A stretch of DNA of 64,000 bases, from NCBI GenBank assembly GCA_029641185.1, contig JAPWGK010000004.1, positions 2,383,049-2,447,048 on the forward strand. The letters are read 5' to 3'. A program made the translations under genes and the position numbers. The DNA comes from Pseudofabraea citricarpa. Lineage: Eukaryota > Ascomycota > Leotiomycetes > Helotiales > Dermateaceae. Below are positions 1 through 11,347 of this stretch, in pieces (the stretch's first letter is position 1; the number at the start of each line of letters is the position of its first letter). A model generated the notes under the pieces. That model was not told the DNA's origin, ran no database searches, and worked only from the letters and a program-made list of their open reading frames with translations.

Positions 1-429
1 TCCACTGGTTGTGTTAAGATATTTCACAAGACATGGATATTTTGAATCGAACCTTGATACCGACTCTATCACCGACCTTGATGTTAGAGCTTATCAAAGT
101 CGGTCCCAATTTATGCACGATGCCAATACCCTCATGTCCACCAACCTGGCCAGCTGGAGTGGGAAAGGGAAGTCCAGACCAGCCATTCCGCATCACTCCC
201 AAATCGGAAGAGCAAACACCAGAATGCGTTCTGAGGCCTTCGATGTCAGCTTCATATGGTAATGTCAATGTTTAGTAATTCATTTGAAAAGAATGTTTAC
301 AACTGACAAGCGAATAAGCAATTCTCCAAGCCCTGGCTCTGGAGTTTCTAGCTCCACGAGCTTTGTCGAAATTGCACCCGGATTGTCATAGATCAATGCC
401 TTGTAAGTCTTGGGTATATCTAAAGTCAT
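1..429 (-). CDS. Zinc-dependent alcohol dehydrogenase, 5' part (runs off the left edge)
   Basis: Medium-chain zinc alcohol dehydrogenase, which would oxidise or reduce an alcohol/aldehyde with NAD(P). Exons on the minus strand: 429-308, 230-53 and 4-1 onward; introns 307-231 (donor GTCAGT, branch GCTGAC, CAG) and 52-5. The first two exons give exactly 100 codons and the third opens with Trp. Visible motifs are the catalytic-zinc cysteine in GVCSSD, the GHEGIG zinc/GroES-like signature and the following GDRVGIK. The cofactor domain lies outside the window. The ATG at 429 was chosen because it gives the usual short N-terminus (MTLDIPKTYKAL); the downstream ATG at 268 lies inside the first intron. 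It is transcribed away from the aminotransferase, so it may be the edge of the cluster or a neighbour. Family call firm; substrate unknown. Confidence 0.85.
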
Positions 430-707
430 CTTGAATTTTAATATGGGTATTGTCAGAAAAGATAGGTTCGAGCAGATGGTTTGCTGGAATGACAGTTGCG
501 ATGCTATTTGGGTTCTGGCGATTGCGTCGCTTCTAGTGTTAGCGAACCCGAGAATCGGGGACTTTCCGATACGGCAATACCGAGATTTCTATCCAAACCT
601 AGAAAGATAGATCCCCTTATTTTAGATCACTAGTATGTGTTTTTTTTAAATAGTAATTGCTAGCATTTTTTGTAATGTATAGTCAATTTATTTTCTCTGC
701 GTAAAAA
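430..707. other. Intergenic, divergent promoter
   Basis: Non-coding gap of 278 bp between the minus-strand alcohol dehydrogenase and the plus-strand aminotransferase. It must hold both promoters. Several CGG/CCG half-sites lie near 545-585 (acccgagaatcggg, ttccgatacgg). No convincing gene. Confidence 0.5.
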
Positions 708-2437
708 ATGGCTCCACCTAGTGCGATTGACGAGATCTCCACTGTCGACCAAGAAACCTTCGATACAACAAATCTCACAGTCAACAGAATGGTTTTAGAT
801 AATTCAATTCTTAAGCACGAAGTTATTGGTACTGCGGATGTTGATCTATCTAATAAATTGGTGTGGACTTTCTCATTTTGTTCATTATTCGAATGAATGA
901 CTGACCTTGTCCGTAGATAGTCGGAAAGCCGAAAGCCAAAAGATGGGACCGTATGATATCCAAAAAAAAAAAAAAAGGAAATCCCAAAGAATTTGTCAAC
1001 TAAGTGAAGCGCAGATATCTTGAGCATAGAGAGCTTGACGAGACATCCATCGAATATGAAACAAGCAGGCGAGTACATGAGCAGACCAGGTTTGATATCA
1101 TTGGGAACTGGTCTGCCATCTAGCGAGTATTTCCCCATTAATAGTCTGGAAATCAGAGTTCCGTCGATGTATACGCTGGAAGAACCTGAAATCTCGCTCT
1201 CAGTCGGAAAACAAAACGGTTATGGCAATTACGATTTGTCGATTGCCATGAACTATTGTGGTGGTCCTGGCCAAGCTCAACTACTTCGCTTCGTGAAGGA
1301 GCATACCGAAATTGTCAGTAACCCGCCGTATGCTGATTGGCAATGTGCGCTATCAATTGGAACTACCTCAGTCACGGAACAGACCTTTCGTATGTTTTGC
1401 GAACGAGGGGATTACATCTTATGCGAAGAATACACGTTCTCCTCAGCTGTCGATACAGCTGATCCCTTGGGGATTAAGGTAGCTGGAATTGCGATGGATG
1501 AGCAGGGTTTGTTGCCTCTGAGTTTGGATGAGACTCTCAGCAATTGGAGTGTTGAGACCCGAGGAGCGAGAAAACCGCATCTTCTCTACACTATTCCGTC
1601 TGGCCAAAACCCCACAGGAGCAACCCAAAGTGCACAAAGACGTCGAGATATTTACAAGATAGCTCAAAAACACGATCTGTACATCCTTGAAGACGAGCCC
1701 TATTATTTCCTTCAGATGCAACCGTACTCCAAAGACAAAGTTATCCCACCTCCAAAGAACAAGGAAGAATTTCTCAAAGCTCTTGTTCCAACCCTGTTGA
1801 GTATGGACGTTGATGGGCGAGTGATGCGCGCTGATTCTTTCTCCAAAGTCGTCGGTCCGGGGCTAAGAACCGGTTGGATCACAGCATCAGAGCAAATAAT
1901 CGAACGCTTTGTTAGACACAATGATTTCAGTACGCAAAATCCGAGTGGCGTTTCGCAACTTATTCTGTACAAGATTTTGGCGGAAGGTTGGGGACACGAA
2001 GGCTATTTCAAGTGGCTGATCAATCTTCGTCTCCAATACACCAACCGAAGGGACACAACCCTTGGAGCTTGTGAAAAGTACCTTCCTAATAGCATTGTAT
2101 CTTGGACACCTCCATCAGCTGGCATGTTTGTAAGTTTCTATGGTGCCCTAGATAAAATATGCCACTAATCAAATTCAAGTTATGGCTCAAGGTAGACTGG
2201 AAGAAACATCCTCAAGCTGAGAATAAGAGTCTCGTAGCCCTCGAACATGATATATTTGTGGATGCAGTGGAACAAGGCGTTTTGGTTTCTAAAGGGAGTT
2301 GGTTTATTGCTGAACGGACTATTGTTTCTGATAAGATGTTCTTTAGGCTTACGTTCGCTACGGCCTCTTCTGAAGAAATCCAAAAAGCTGTGGAGAGGTT
2401 CGGTGTAGCGGTCAGACGGTCTTTTGAACTTGTTTGA
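708..2437 (+). CDS. Class I/II PLP-dependent aminotransferase (ARO8/KAT-II-like)
   Basis: Fold-type I aminotransferase resembling fungal aromatic amino-acid/kynurenine aminotransferases, which exchange an amino group between an amino acid and a 2-oxo acid. Exons 708-860, 917-950, 1015-2129, 2180-2437; 519 residues. Intron 2 contains a 15-A run and uses GTATGA and GCAG, which restores the family sequence KRWDHILS. Motifs: N-terminal GLISLGTGLPSSEYFP, substrate/phosphate-region PSGQNPTG (Asn about 261), LEDEPYY, and the PLP lysine in ADSFSKVVGPGLRTGW (Lys about 340, Arg about 348). All key residues are present, so it should be active. Beside a PKS cluster it could provide an aryl-pyruvate-type keto acid or aminate a polyketide intermediate; this is inference. 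It could also be a primary-metabolism paralogue outside the cluster. Confidence 0.9.
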
Positions 2438-3083
2438 TCTGCCTCGAAAAGAATTTCTCAAATCATTCGCAAGTCTAGAATGTTAGAGAATTTTAGGCCA
2501 CTATTATGCTGAGATATCATTGTTTTGTTTGGTAACTAAGTTGTCATCTAAGCTTACATATTTTTGAATTTGAATGAGGCTCAAATTAATTTGCAAGTAA
2601 AACCCAAAAATAAAAGGCGTGTTAGATCACGAGTCTAGAAAGCTTTATGTCTTTGAAATGTTACACTTCTTTTCATATCATTGTAAGCAACCTCAATTTC
2701 TATTCAATGACTTGTAGCAAGTTATTCTGCGTTCAGATTTTAGTATCAAAGCCCGAATGTTCCCGAAAAGGAAATTCCGACAGGGGTTCTCCGAACGTGT
2801 CAACCGCCGATGCCCATTGTGTCTCGGAGAGAAAAACCACATCCTTGCAGTAAAGGTAAAAAATGGCATCTAACTTCCGAGTAAAGCATTCGCCGGAAAC
2901 TCTTTTTGGTTTTCTTTTGGCCTTTTGTGGAATAAAATAATACCTTCGGAGCAACTATTTCACACACATAGCACTTTATTCCTTAAGAGCATATATAGAC
3001 TAAATTCGTCTTCAGTGGAATCTAGCCCATCCAAGTTTCGATTTATCACCCAGTTTTAGTCAAATTCAAGTTCTCTTAGGAAC
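2438..3083. other. Intergenic: aminotransferase 3' end and methyltransferase promoter
   Basis: 646 bp without a gene. A TATA-like element (atatatag) lies at about 2991, some 90 bp before the methyltransferase ATG. The short open frames on both strands show no family features. Confidence 0.5.
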
Positions 3084-4473
3084 ATGTCTGGACAGCAGTC
3101 CCAACTTCTTGGCTTGGCAGCAGATATTCTTGTCCGCACCAAAACCATTACCGACAAACTCAATGCTGGTGGATATTCAGAGCCAACATTTGAGCTGGAC
3201 ACTCCCAGAAATCTCTGGGAAGACTCTAATCTAGAATTAGATGCTACGAGATCTAGTCTAATCGAGGCTGCAGTGACCCTCATCAATCTTGTTAATGGTC
3301 CAATGCTTTTCATCCGAGAACTCTTCGGAAGTCACTTTGACATCGCGGCATTCCAAGTCATGATCGAATGTAAAGTTGTTGATGCTATCCCGCTAGATGG
3401 ATCTATCTCTCTTTCAGATCTGAGTCAAGCAGTGCAAATTGATGAGGATCGATTGGTCCGAATGATCAGACTGCTAACAACCCAGCATTTTATGAAGGAA
3501 GTCTCAGAGAATCTCTTCGCACATACATATGTGTCTGCTTTGTTGGTCAAAGACAAAGAATTAAGAGCACAAGTTGAGATGCAATTTGATGAGATGCACA
3601 AAGCAAGTGTCGAGACTGCGGATTACTTCAAAGCCTGTGGCTCGTCCAAAGAGAGCCACGATTCACCTTTCAAGTTTAAGTGGGGAAAGCCTTTCTATCA
3701 GTGGTACGAGGATAATCCAGATAAAGCAGTCAGATTTGCCGATGCACAAGAGGGCATTGCTAAATGTAAGTCCACTCGCGGTATCATTGCAAGTCTGAAT
3801 AAACGGTTGCTAATAAATTTGCTAGTTGACCGAGATGCCACCAGTATTTTTAACTGGGTGCGCGATGAAGCACAAAAGCCAACCACCATCGTGGATGTCG
3901 GTGGTGGAAGCGGTCATATTGCACTAGATCTTGCTCGGAAATTTCCACATCTCAAATTTGTGGTCCAGGATTTGTCAGAGAACATGTTTTCGGAGACTTC
4001 CAGAGGAGCCGATCCAGATCTTTTGTTACGGGTCTCATTTGCTAAGCAGGACTTCTTCGAACCTCAACCCGTTGACCTTGACGTTTCAGCGTACCTCCTT
4101 CGTTCATGCTTGCACAACTGGGGCGATGATGATGCTGTCAAAATCGTTAGAGGGTTTCTACCTGCAATGCAAGCAAACCCCAACGTGGTCCTGCTTATCA
4201 ACGAAAGTGTTATTCCAGAACCAGGAACCATCAACTTGCACGAGGAAAGAAAGCTAAGACAGGGAGATATGGCAATGTTGGTTATTGCCAACGCCAAACA
4301 ACGAAGTGAAGGAGATTGGAAAGCTTTGGTGCGTACCGCAGACGCAAAGTTGAAGGTGAGATATGTTTGTTGTCTGTAATATCCTGGACTAAAATAAACT
4401 ATAGGTTGCGAGGATTCTAAGAGATAAGGGTACGATGGGCTTGATTGAAGTTCGATATATAGATGGAAACTAA
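3084..4473 (+). CDS. SAM-dependent O-methyltransferase (COMT-like)
   Basis: Class-I O-methyltransferase of the plant-COMT/fungal sterigmatocystin-type family; it would transfer a methyl from SAM to a hydroxyl on the cluster product. Exons 3084-3765, 3826-4355, 4405-4473; 426 residues, normal for the family. An N-terminal helical dimerisation region carries the winged-helix segment (about residues 95-160). The SAM-binding glycine-rich loop IVDVGGGSG lies at about 249-257, the acidic VVQDL follows at about 273-277, and the catalytic-base histidine sits in CLHNW (His about 324). The last exon adds 22 residues, which the first open frame misses because it reads through the intron into an early stop. 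It is cytosolic, with no signal or membrane segment. It is the only methyltransferase in the cluster, since the PKS methyltransferase domain looks degenerate. Confidence 0.92.
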
Positions 4474-5318
4474 ATCTACTGGAAGATGATAGGAATTCTG
4501 GCAAGGTGGCTGAAAAGAATGAACTCAAGAAATAGAGAATGATGGAATAAAATTCACTTCCATCCTACTCAGATAAGAGACAAAGTTGGATATTTTAGTC
4601 ATGTTTCGCATTTATAACTAAGTACTATGAAGTCGCACTATTCATGCTTACCATCAATATATGAGTGCTGCCCACAAAAGAGACCTTCTGTTATGCCCGG
4701 TACAGCTTTTTAAAGAGGTCTGATTGGACTTGCTGAAACTATTTACGAGATTAACTGATAAAAAAGTTTAGAGACACAATTATTGGTGATATGAAGACAT
4801 ATACTCGCGTTTATGTAATCAAATATATGGATCTAGATCTTCACCAATCAATAGTTACTATAGATATGGTATTTACCTAGCTATGCATCATTTAATATGG
4901 AGCTTCTTTTGTGAGTGCGATTCAAAAATTATTTTGACTTTATGTCTCAGCTGCTCGTTAACCAAATTACAATACCATAAGATTTCAATTATCCTTTGAC
5001 CCCTTTGTATTAAAGCTTAATTTGTTATAACCCGCAGGACCCTCAGTATATGAATTTAAGACATGCTTGACTTGGAATTTCTTTTAGATTCTAGTTATAG
5101 AGAAAGATATAACAAAATTCCAATTTTTAGTCTAAACTTGTAATGATTTGAGTTCAAAATAAATTCTGATTCAAAAATTTGACAGTTGAGCTTCCACACA
5201 CCTTCACTACCTTTTTTCATATATAGTAGTGCAAGATTACTCCTCAGCCCCCCTAATGGCAAACCTCCACACCCTTCTCATAGCTACGACTACTTCCTAT
5301 ATTCGAGAGCCGAGCTAT
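4474..5318. other. AT-rich intergenic gap between convergent genes
   Basis: 845 bp between the 3' ends of the methyltransferase (+) and P450-A (-). AT-rich, with no open frame of note; presumably it holds the two 3' untranslated regions. Confidence 0.5.
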
Positions 5319-7171
5319 TCAAACAGTTCGTTTTGTAAACTTGATAATAGGCCCATCACGAATGGTAGAAAAGATATCCACGATCTTATACTCCCGAATA
5401 CCTTTATTCTTTAGTCGGGCAACATCTAATGCGCCAGAAATATGTTCCAGCTCAAATGACCATAGCATTCGTGCCAATATGATCGACACTTGAACATAAG
5501 CGAGGCGTTTGCCAATACAAACTCGGCTGCCCACAGAGAAGGGGCTAAAAGCAGATTTGGCTCGCTCAACTTCGTCATGGCCAACTTCACTTTCAAGCCA
5601 GCGCTCGGGCCAAAATTCAAATGGTTTAGTATGAAATTGTGGATTGTGATGTAAGGCATAGGTTGTGACTCCGATTTCCGTGCCTTGTGGAAAAAGAATT
5701 CGTTCGCCTGTTGTACTCTCGAAAATAGGAAGCCCACCTTCAAGCACTTCTCGGGGAATCACTCCAGCTGCTGGTGGTGACATTCGAAATGCTTCATCAA
5801 TAACGGCTCGGAGATAGGCAAAGTTATCAAGTTCTGGGCCGGCCACTATACTCTCTCTGTCTGGGAATATGGCTCGGATTTGACGAGCGAGCTCCTTTTG
5901 AACGCGTGGATGCTCGGTGAGATAGAACGACAAGGCCGAAAGTTGGCTTGAGGTGGTTTCAGATCCTAAAAAAGGTAAACAAAGTAGACCTGGTAGTGCT
6001 ATCGAAACATGACTTACCAGCTGGTACGAGAACGAAAGCTTCAGATGAAAGCTCTTCCAGCGAGAATGCAGGCTCACCCTTTTCGTTTTTGGCATTTTGA
6101 TAGTAGCTAAAAAAGTCTTTCTCCCCATCTTTCAATTCCAGAGAAAGTCGAGCGGACAGTTGTGCCTTAAGATATTCTCCAAACTTAGCTCTCTGTTGCT
6201 TCAGATGTGGCATTAACCAGGCAAGAACATTCCAGTCTCGCAAAAAAGGCTCAACAGCTTCCTATGTGACAAGTCAGATTGTGAAAGATATCTGCATAAG
6301 AATAACTTACAATAATAACTGTGTAAGTATGTGCGTCCAAAAGGTCGGGGATCTCAGTTGTCTCAAGTTGGTCTAGCATGCCATAGTCTTTGGAGAAAGT
6401 CAACTCGCTGACAACGTCAAAAGCCAAGAATGTAGCCCATCTTCCCATATCACCCTGCCATGCTCCATTTTTGTTGCAGCCAGCTTCAATGATATCACAG
6501 AATTTGTTAACATGCTTCAAGATTACAGTCTCCATCTCTTTGATGCTCTTCTCAGAAAAAGCGGGTTGGAGGATGCCACGCTTAAAAGTGTGGATCTTCT
6601 TGTCCGTAGTGTGAAACATAGAATTTACGTTTGGGTTGTAGAAGCCAGACTTTTTTACATTTTTACCCATTCCATAGATTGCTAATTCAGGCAAATTGCA
6701 TTAGAAATTATAGTGTCTATAAATGAGAGCGGCTGCCTTGGGAACTTACATTTGAGAGAATCTGGAGTGTCCGTAGAAATGAAGTTTGGACCGACTCGAA
6801 CGTAAGGACCCAGAAGCCGAGTAAATACATTACTTCGATCTAATATGGCAAAAGAACGCTTTACTTACCATATTTCTCATGAAGTGTATGGAATGCGTAA
6901 GGCCGATCGCACTTTATGGCATGATACAGGTTCCATAAATTGGAAACTTTTGCTAGATACGGACCAGGGTACTTAGCTAGAGGATGGAAATACACCCTAT
7001 ATACTACCATGACCAAAATCTATATAGTCATCAGCATATTACTTAAACCAATGATATAGTTCTGGAGAAATTAGGTTGAAAGCTTACGTATGCGAGAAAT
7101 AACAGACCAAATTTTGGTACTAACGCAGCAATCACTTCTAACGAGAGAAAACTAATGTCTGATAGAGCCAT
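5319..7171 (-). CDS. Cytochrome P450 (P450-A)
   Basis: Microsomal haem-thiolate monooxygenase. Exons on the minus strand: 7171-7088, 7019-6869, 6809-6750, 6681-6311, 6261-6018, 5965-5319; 518 residues. An N-terminal membrane anchor (residues 10-40) is followed by the proline-rich HPLAKYPGPY hinge. I-helix oxygen-binding motif PAGSETT lies at about 302-308, ExxR is E361-A-F-R364, and the haem loop is FSVGSRVCIGKRLA with Cys453. Of the five introns, the third (6868-6810) has a good GTAAGT donor, but the exon on its 3' side starts after CTGG rather than an AG (see findings). All other junctions are canonical and in phase. It probably hydroxylates or epoxidises the polyketide. If the odd junction is a real mutation, the gene may be impaired. 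Confidence 0.88.
6810..6868 (-). other. P450-A intron 3 lacking a canonical AG acceptor
   Basis: The donor after codon 79 is GTAAGT. The reading frame and P450 similarity (KYG then PYVRVGPN) require rejoining at 6809, where the intron ends in ctgg. The nearest AG (catattag) is only 29 nt from the donor and would insert about 12 unexpected residues (DRSNVFTRLLG region). A single A-to-G change of a former ctag would explain it. Confidence 0.55.
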
Positions 7172-7947
7172 GATTGCTGTAATGTCTTGGTGATGTGAGT
7201 GTGAATTTGGGGCCTTCGAGACCAAACAGAAATTTAAGAAACGTTTTCAAGAAATCGTCGTGGATATTACTTGATAGAGTAGCTCATAGTTTCACCGCAT
7301 TATAGGAAGTGTGCTGATACAGACGTGTGCCGAATGAAGCCTCGGGTTATCCTAAAATGTCACGTACCGAGCAATTTTGGCATGGAAAACCATGTGCAAT
7401 CAACCCCGAACTTTGCATAGGTACCTACCTAAAAGATTAAATCTCGGAGCGTATTTATGTTTTAGTGAAAGAAGTTTAGAAACGGAAATCTGATCAAAGA
7501 GGCAACTTGATAAAGCACGGATTTATTCGGGGAGAGTAGAGTACTAGAGAAGGTCGGATTTTGAAATTTACAGCAGAATAAAGTAGTATAGTGGAACAAA
7601 CTTTGTTGCTATTACTTTATTTGCTCCTATTATATCCCATAGATTAGAAACATTTCATTAGTATACGTAGATAGTTTGTTTTATTTGAGTTAGTTTATAT
7701 TTTTAAAGAATTATAAACAGACTGTGGACCGGCTCATAACGTGCTTAGAAATTAGGTTTAAAATATATTTCAAGTATTTAGTTACGTTATATTCTACTCA
7801 GACCTTGGAATATGATTCAATTTGGCCAAATACTTTTCCATGAGAGTTGTGTTACAATAAGCTATAATACCTAAACATTTGTCTTGAAAGAAATTAACCT
7901 AACACGATCTGTGAGCTAAGATTTGTTACCAAGTCTAAACCAGGTGC
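7172..7947. other. Intergenic: P450-A promoter and transporter 3' flank
   Basis: 776 bp without a gene. A CCTCGGG motif at 7340-7346 lies about 170 bp upstream of the P450-A ATG and recurs in other cluster promoters. The part beyond about 7450 is AT-rich. Confidence 0.45.
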
Positions 7948-9425
7948 TTAAAGCTTCCACCACCTGGGACGGACAGAGCGATCGAGTTTCAAAACTCTCA
8001 CCCACCATGCCCATATAATCAAGAATGCACCAAGGAGAAGAAACGAGCCCCCAAACAATTGGAGTCCGAGAAACTTCTGATTTTCCACACTGACAAAAGC
8101 ACCAGCAGCTGGATTGCCAACAAGAATACCGATCGCACCCAAAGCCGAACTCATACCCATCCTTGTGCCAGCGTAGCTGATGTCGGGGCATAGAGCCGTG
8201 ACAATAACTGGAGGGAGAAGAGCAGCGTAAGCACCTGAGTTAAAGCCAAAACATGCACTGAAAGCTGCTAGCCCCCCAGCGGTATCAACCGCGATCCATG
8301 CATAGCATATGACCGCACTGAAGATCGTGCATGGAATTAGTGTATTGAAGGGACCAATCTGGTCAGCAATTGCGTTGAGAACAAGTCTGCCTAGAATAGA
8401 TGACGCATTGAATATCGCTAGGAAGTAGTTGGAGAAGACGGCTGATGCGTTGACTTTGGTTTCCCCGTACAATGGAAGGAAGAAAGAGGGAATATCGTTG
8501 CCAATAAAAGCGACTGCAGTCCCTATGCTAAAAACAATGAAAGACAAGTCTTTGATAGCTGTCGGATCTAAAAATGAGCGAGGCGCTGGAGGCTTTAAGA
8601 AAGGCTTCATCACTGCGATGGGGATGCACAGAGTGGCTAGGACAATGAATGCAAGAATTCGAGTTGCCCAACCAAAACCGACTTGGTCGATGAGCTGTCC
8701 GAAGAGAATTGGATATATGACACCCCCTATGATACATGTTAGCAGAGCATTTTAGATGTGATTATTAGAATGCTCGCCTGTTCCTGTGCCGGTTGCAGCA
8801 ATTCCCATGGCTAGAGAACGCCTTTTATCAAACCACGTAGCTACCACAGCAATCCCAGCTGTGAAATATGCTCCCATGCCGAGCCCAACAACAATCCCCT
8901 GACTTAAGAATATCTGGTAGTATTGGGTTGAAATACTGGTCATCATCATGCCAAAAACTACTACCACCGTTCCAATCATTATAAGTGGTCGTATGTGACC
9001 AAGATCAGACAAAGGGCCAGAAAATATACCGGACTCGACCAGGAGAAAACCCTGAACTGCGCCAATCCATGATATAGCTGAGGTGGAATAATCACCAAGA
9101 AGGTTTGTAGAATAGTATGATTGGTAGACACCAAAAGTATTGATAAGTCCCCTAGGTCTTGTTAGAATTGTACTTCGTTTTGAAAATTGTGAAACACGTA
9201 CCAGGAATTAAAAAAAAGCATATGCCCGGCTAAAACCTGTAGCCAAGCCTGTAGTCCGCCATCAGGTGGGATTTGTTGCTCAGAAGTCTCCAGAGCCTCA
9301 GCACTGCCATTGTGGGACACCTTTTCTGATGATGGCGAGGAAGTGTCGCTGTTTCCGATTAGATCTGGCACCGGTTTCTCAGAATCAGCTTCTAATGGAA
9401 CTGTAGCCGCAGTTGAGATATCCAT
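7948..9425 (-). CDS. MFS transporter, monocarboxylate-transporter (MCT) type
   Basis: Major-facilitator transporter of the fungal MCT-like group, in the plasma or organelle membrane; it likely moves the cluster product or a carboxylated precursor. Exons on the minus strand: 9425-9202, 9151-8778, 8726-7948; 458 residues, the usual size. A hydrophilic, Ser/Glu-rich N-terminal tail of about 50 residues leads into the family motif PPDGGLQAW. About 12 hydrophobic segments follow, with GPLSDLGHIRP and WFDKRRSLAMG as the MFS loop signatures. Intron 2 (8777-8727) starts with GC (cag then gcgagc) and ends AG; joining it gives the family sequence GTGTGGVIYP. It shares a 424-bp divergent promoter with the FMN dehydrogenase. 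Family call firm, cargo unknown. Confidence 0.9.
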
Positions 9426-9849
9426 AGCTATTCGATTTGAAGTGATTGTATATGGATTAAGAAATAAGTATTGCTATTGCTTGCCAGTCGTGTTTCTTAT
9501 GGTTCAAAAAATCTACAGAGGAGAAATGGTTAGAACACAAAAGCCGGAACAGGATAAGGTTGGTACCTCACTCTGACTGCTCGGTTTCCTCGCCTCGGGC
9601 CGCACCCAATTGGGAAATGACGAAAATAATGAGAGTGGCGTGAGAACAGAAACAACCAGGGGTAGTTATCTCTATGCAGAGCAGTCTCCGACATTCAATT
9701 CGATGATTATTTCTTGTGATCGCGACCGTGACTGCGACTGTGCGAAAATCTCATTTTTGTAGTCCGCATCACTTCCTGAGAATTCCGAATCACCAGCCTG
9801 CTCCATTCATACAGAAAAGAATATTTCGTTTTCGGCAAATCTTTTAACC
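9426..9849. promoter_or_regulatory. Divergent promoter of transporter and FMN dehydrogenase
   Basis: 424-bp gap between two start codons facing away from each other. It contains the shared CCTCGGG motif (9593-9599) about 170 bp upstream of the transporter ATG. A GC-rich patch (gcgaccgtgactgcgactgtgcg region) lies at about 9721-9746. Confidence 0.5.
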
Positions 9850-11347
9850 ATGGCTTTTGACCAAAAATACGGCGAGTTTCAAATAGAACTCATGCTACAA
9901 AAGGCCGATTCGACAAGCTTACGACTGACAAAAGATTCTCGACAATGGGAGAAGGCTGCCAAAGAAGTACTTTCTCCGGCAGTTTTTGGTTATCTTTCAG
10001 GTGCCGCTGGCGCACATACTACTTTAGAAGCAAACGAAATAGCATTTCGCAAGTGGAGCATCATTCCAAGAATGTTGATGGGGAATAATGACCGCAGCTT
10101 GTCTATTGATTTGTTCGGCAAGCGAGTTCCATGCCCCATCATCATGGGGCCAGTGGCTCTTAATGGCATTGTAAGTCATTAATGATGGATTAGGAAAACA
10201 AAAATGTAATTCGGAAGTTATGCTGATTCAAAATAGTTTCATCAGTATGATTTTATCTGATCTAAATATTTGCTGTTGCTAAAATAAACATCCAGCGGAA
10301 AGGAGAATGCAGTAGCACGTGCTTGTGCAGACCAAAGGGTTCCATATTGCTATTCGACAGCAGCTTTCACATCCATCGAGGAAGTAGCCGAGGCAAATGG
10401 TTCAGGAGAGAGATGGTTTCAACTCTACTGGCCAAATGCAGAAAATAACGATATTACTCTCTCCTTGCTTTCTCGGGCAAAGAAGGCAGGGTATAGCACA
10501 CTCGTGGTGACGCTGGATCTGTGGTCATTGTCATGGAGACCCAAGGAAATGGATAATCTTCTTTCTTATGCTCCTGGTCTTGCATCATCTATTGGTTTTA
10601 CTGATCCTGTGTTTCGGACTAAATTCGAAAATGAAACTGGGCATAAGATCGAGGATGACCCAGCGGCAGCTAATGCTGCTTGGTACCGAATAATATTCTC
10701 CGGAAAAGCACGAACGTGGGACGATTTGAAGTTTCTAAGAAAGCATTGGGAAGGCCCGCTTGTATTAAAAGGTTTAGTACTCTCTCTTCATTGTCCGCTC
10801 CATGAAAGCTTGATGTAGCTGATTGATCAACCTTAGGTATCCAATGTGTTGAAGATGCTGAAAATGCGGTCAAACTAGGTGTTGATGGTATTGTGGTGTC
10901 GAATCATGGTAAACGTCATAGATGGCATTTAAAATATCATATAATGCTGATTTTACTTATAGGTGGACGTCAGTACGATGGTGCTGTTGGATCTTTGGAT
11001 ATGTTGCCAGAAATCGTTGAAGCAGTCGGCGAAAAGTTAACAATCATCTTTGACAGTGGCATCCGGAGCGGTGCAGATATATTGAAGGCCCTTGCTCTAG
11101 GAGCTAAAGCTGTGTTTGTAGGAAGACCAGTAATCTATGGACTCTCTTTGGGCGGAGAAAAGGGCGCCAGACATGTGTTAAGATGTCTCCTGGGAGTAAG
11201 TTAGACCCAAACCTCTTATGATTTGTGTCCGATTTCCATTTTATTAATGCCAATGTATTGCAGGATTTGTATAGTAATCTGGGGCAGATCGGGCTGTCTG
11301 CTATATCTGACCTATCGCCTAAGGTTCTGCGTAGAACTCCACAATAG
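9850..11347 (+). CDS. FMN-dependent alpha-hydroxy-acid dehydrogenase/oxidase
   Basis: TIM-barrel flavoenzyme of the lactate oxidase/lactate 2-monooxygenase/glycolate oxidase family; it oxidises an L-2-hydroxy acid to a 2-oxo acid, or decarboxylates it oxidatively. Exons 9850-10170, 10237-10244, 10296-10771, 10837-10908, 10963-11195, 11264-11347; 397 residues, full length. The 8-nt second exon is needed to give the conserved stretch [15 protein letters not shown]. Active-site elements: QLYWP (Tyr), catalytic His292 and Arg295 in SNHGGRQYDG, and the FMN-phosphate motif [18 protein letters not shown] followed by VGRP. All are intact. With the aminotransferase, it suggests a hydroxy/keto-acid step in the pathway. 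It is divergent from the transporter. Substrate unknown. Confidence 0.9.

Noticed and set aside
14..268. Stand-alone 84-codon minus-strand frame as a complete small gene
   Set aside because: It is exon 2 of the alcohol dehydrogenase read through both introns; the true start is at 429.
683..1138. 151-codon minus-strand frame opposite the aminotransferase 5' end
   Set aside because: No family features; it is antisense to real exons and contains a poly-Phe run from the intron A-tract.
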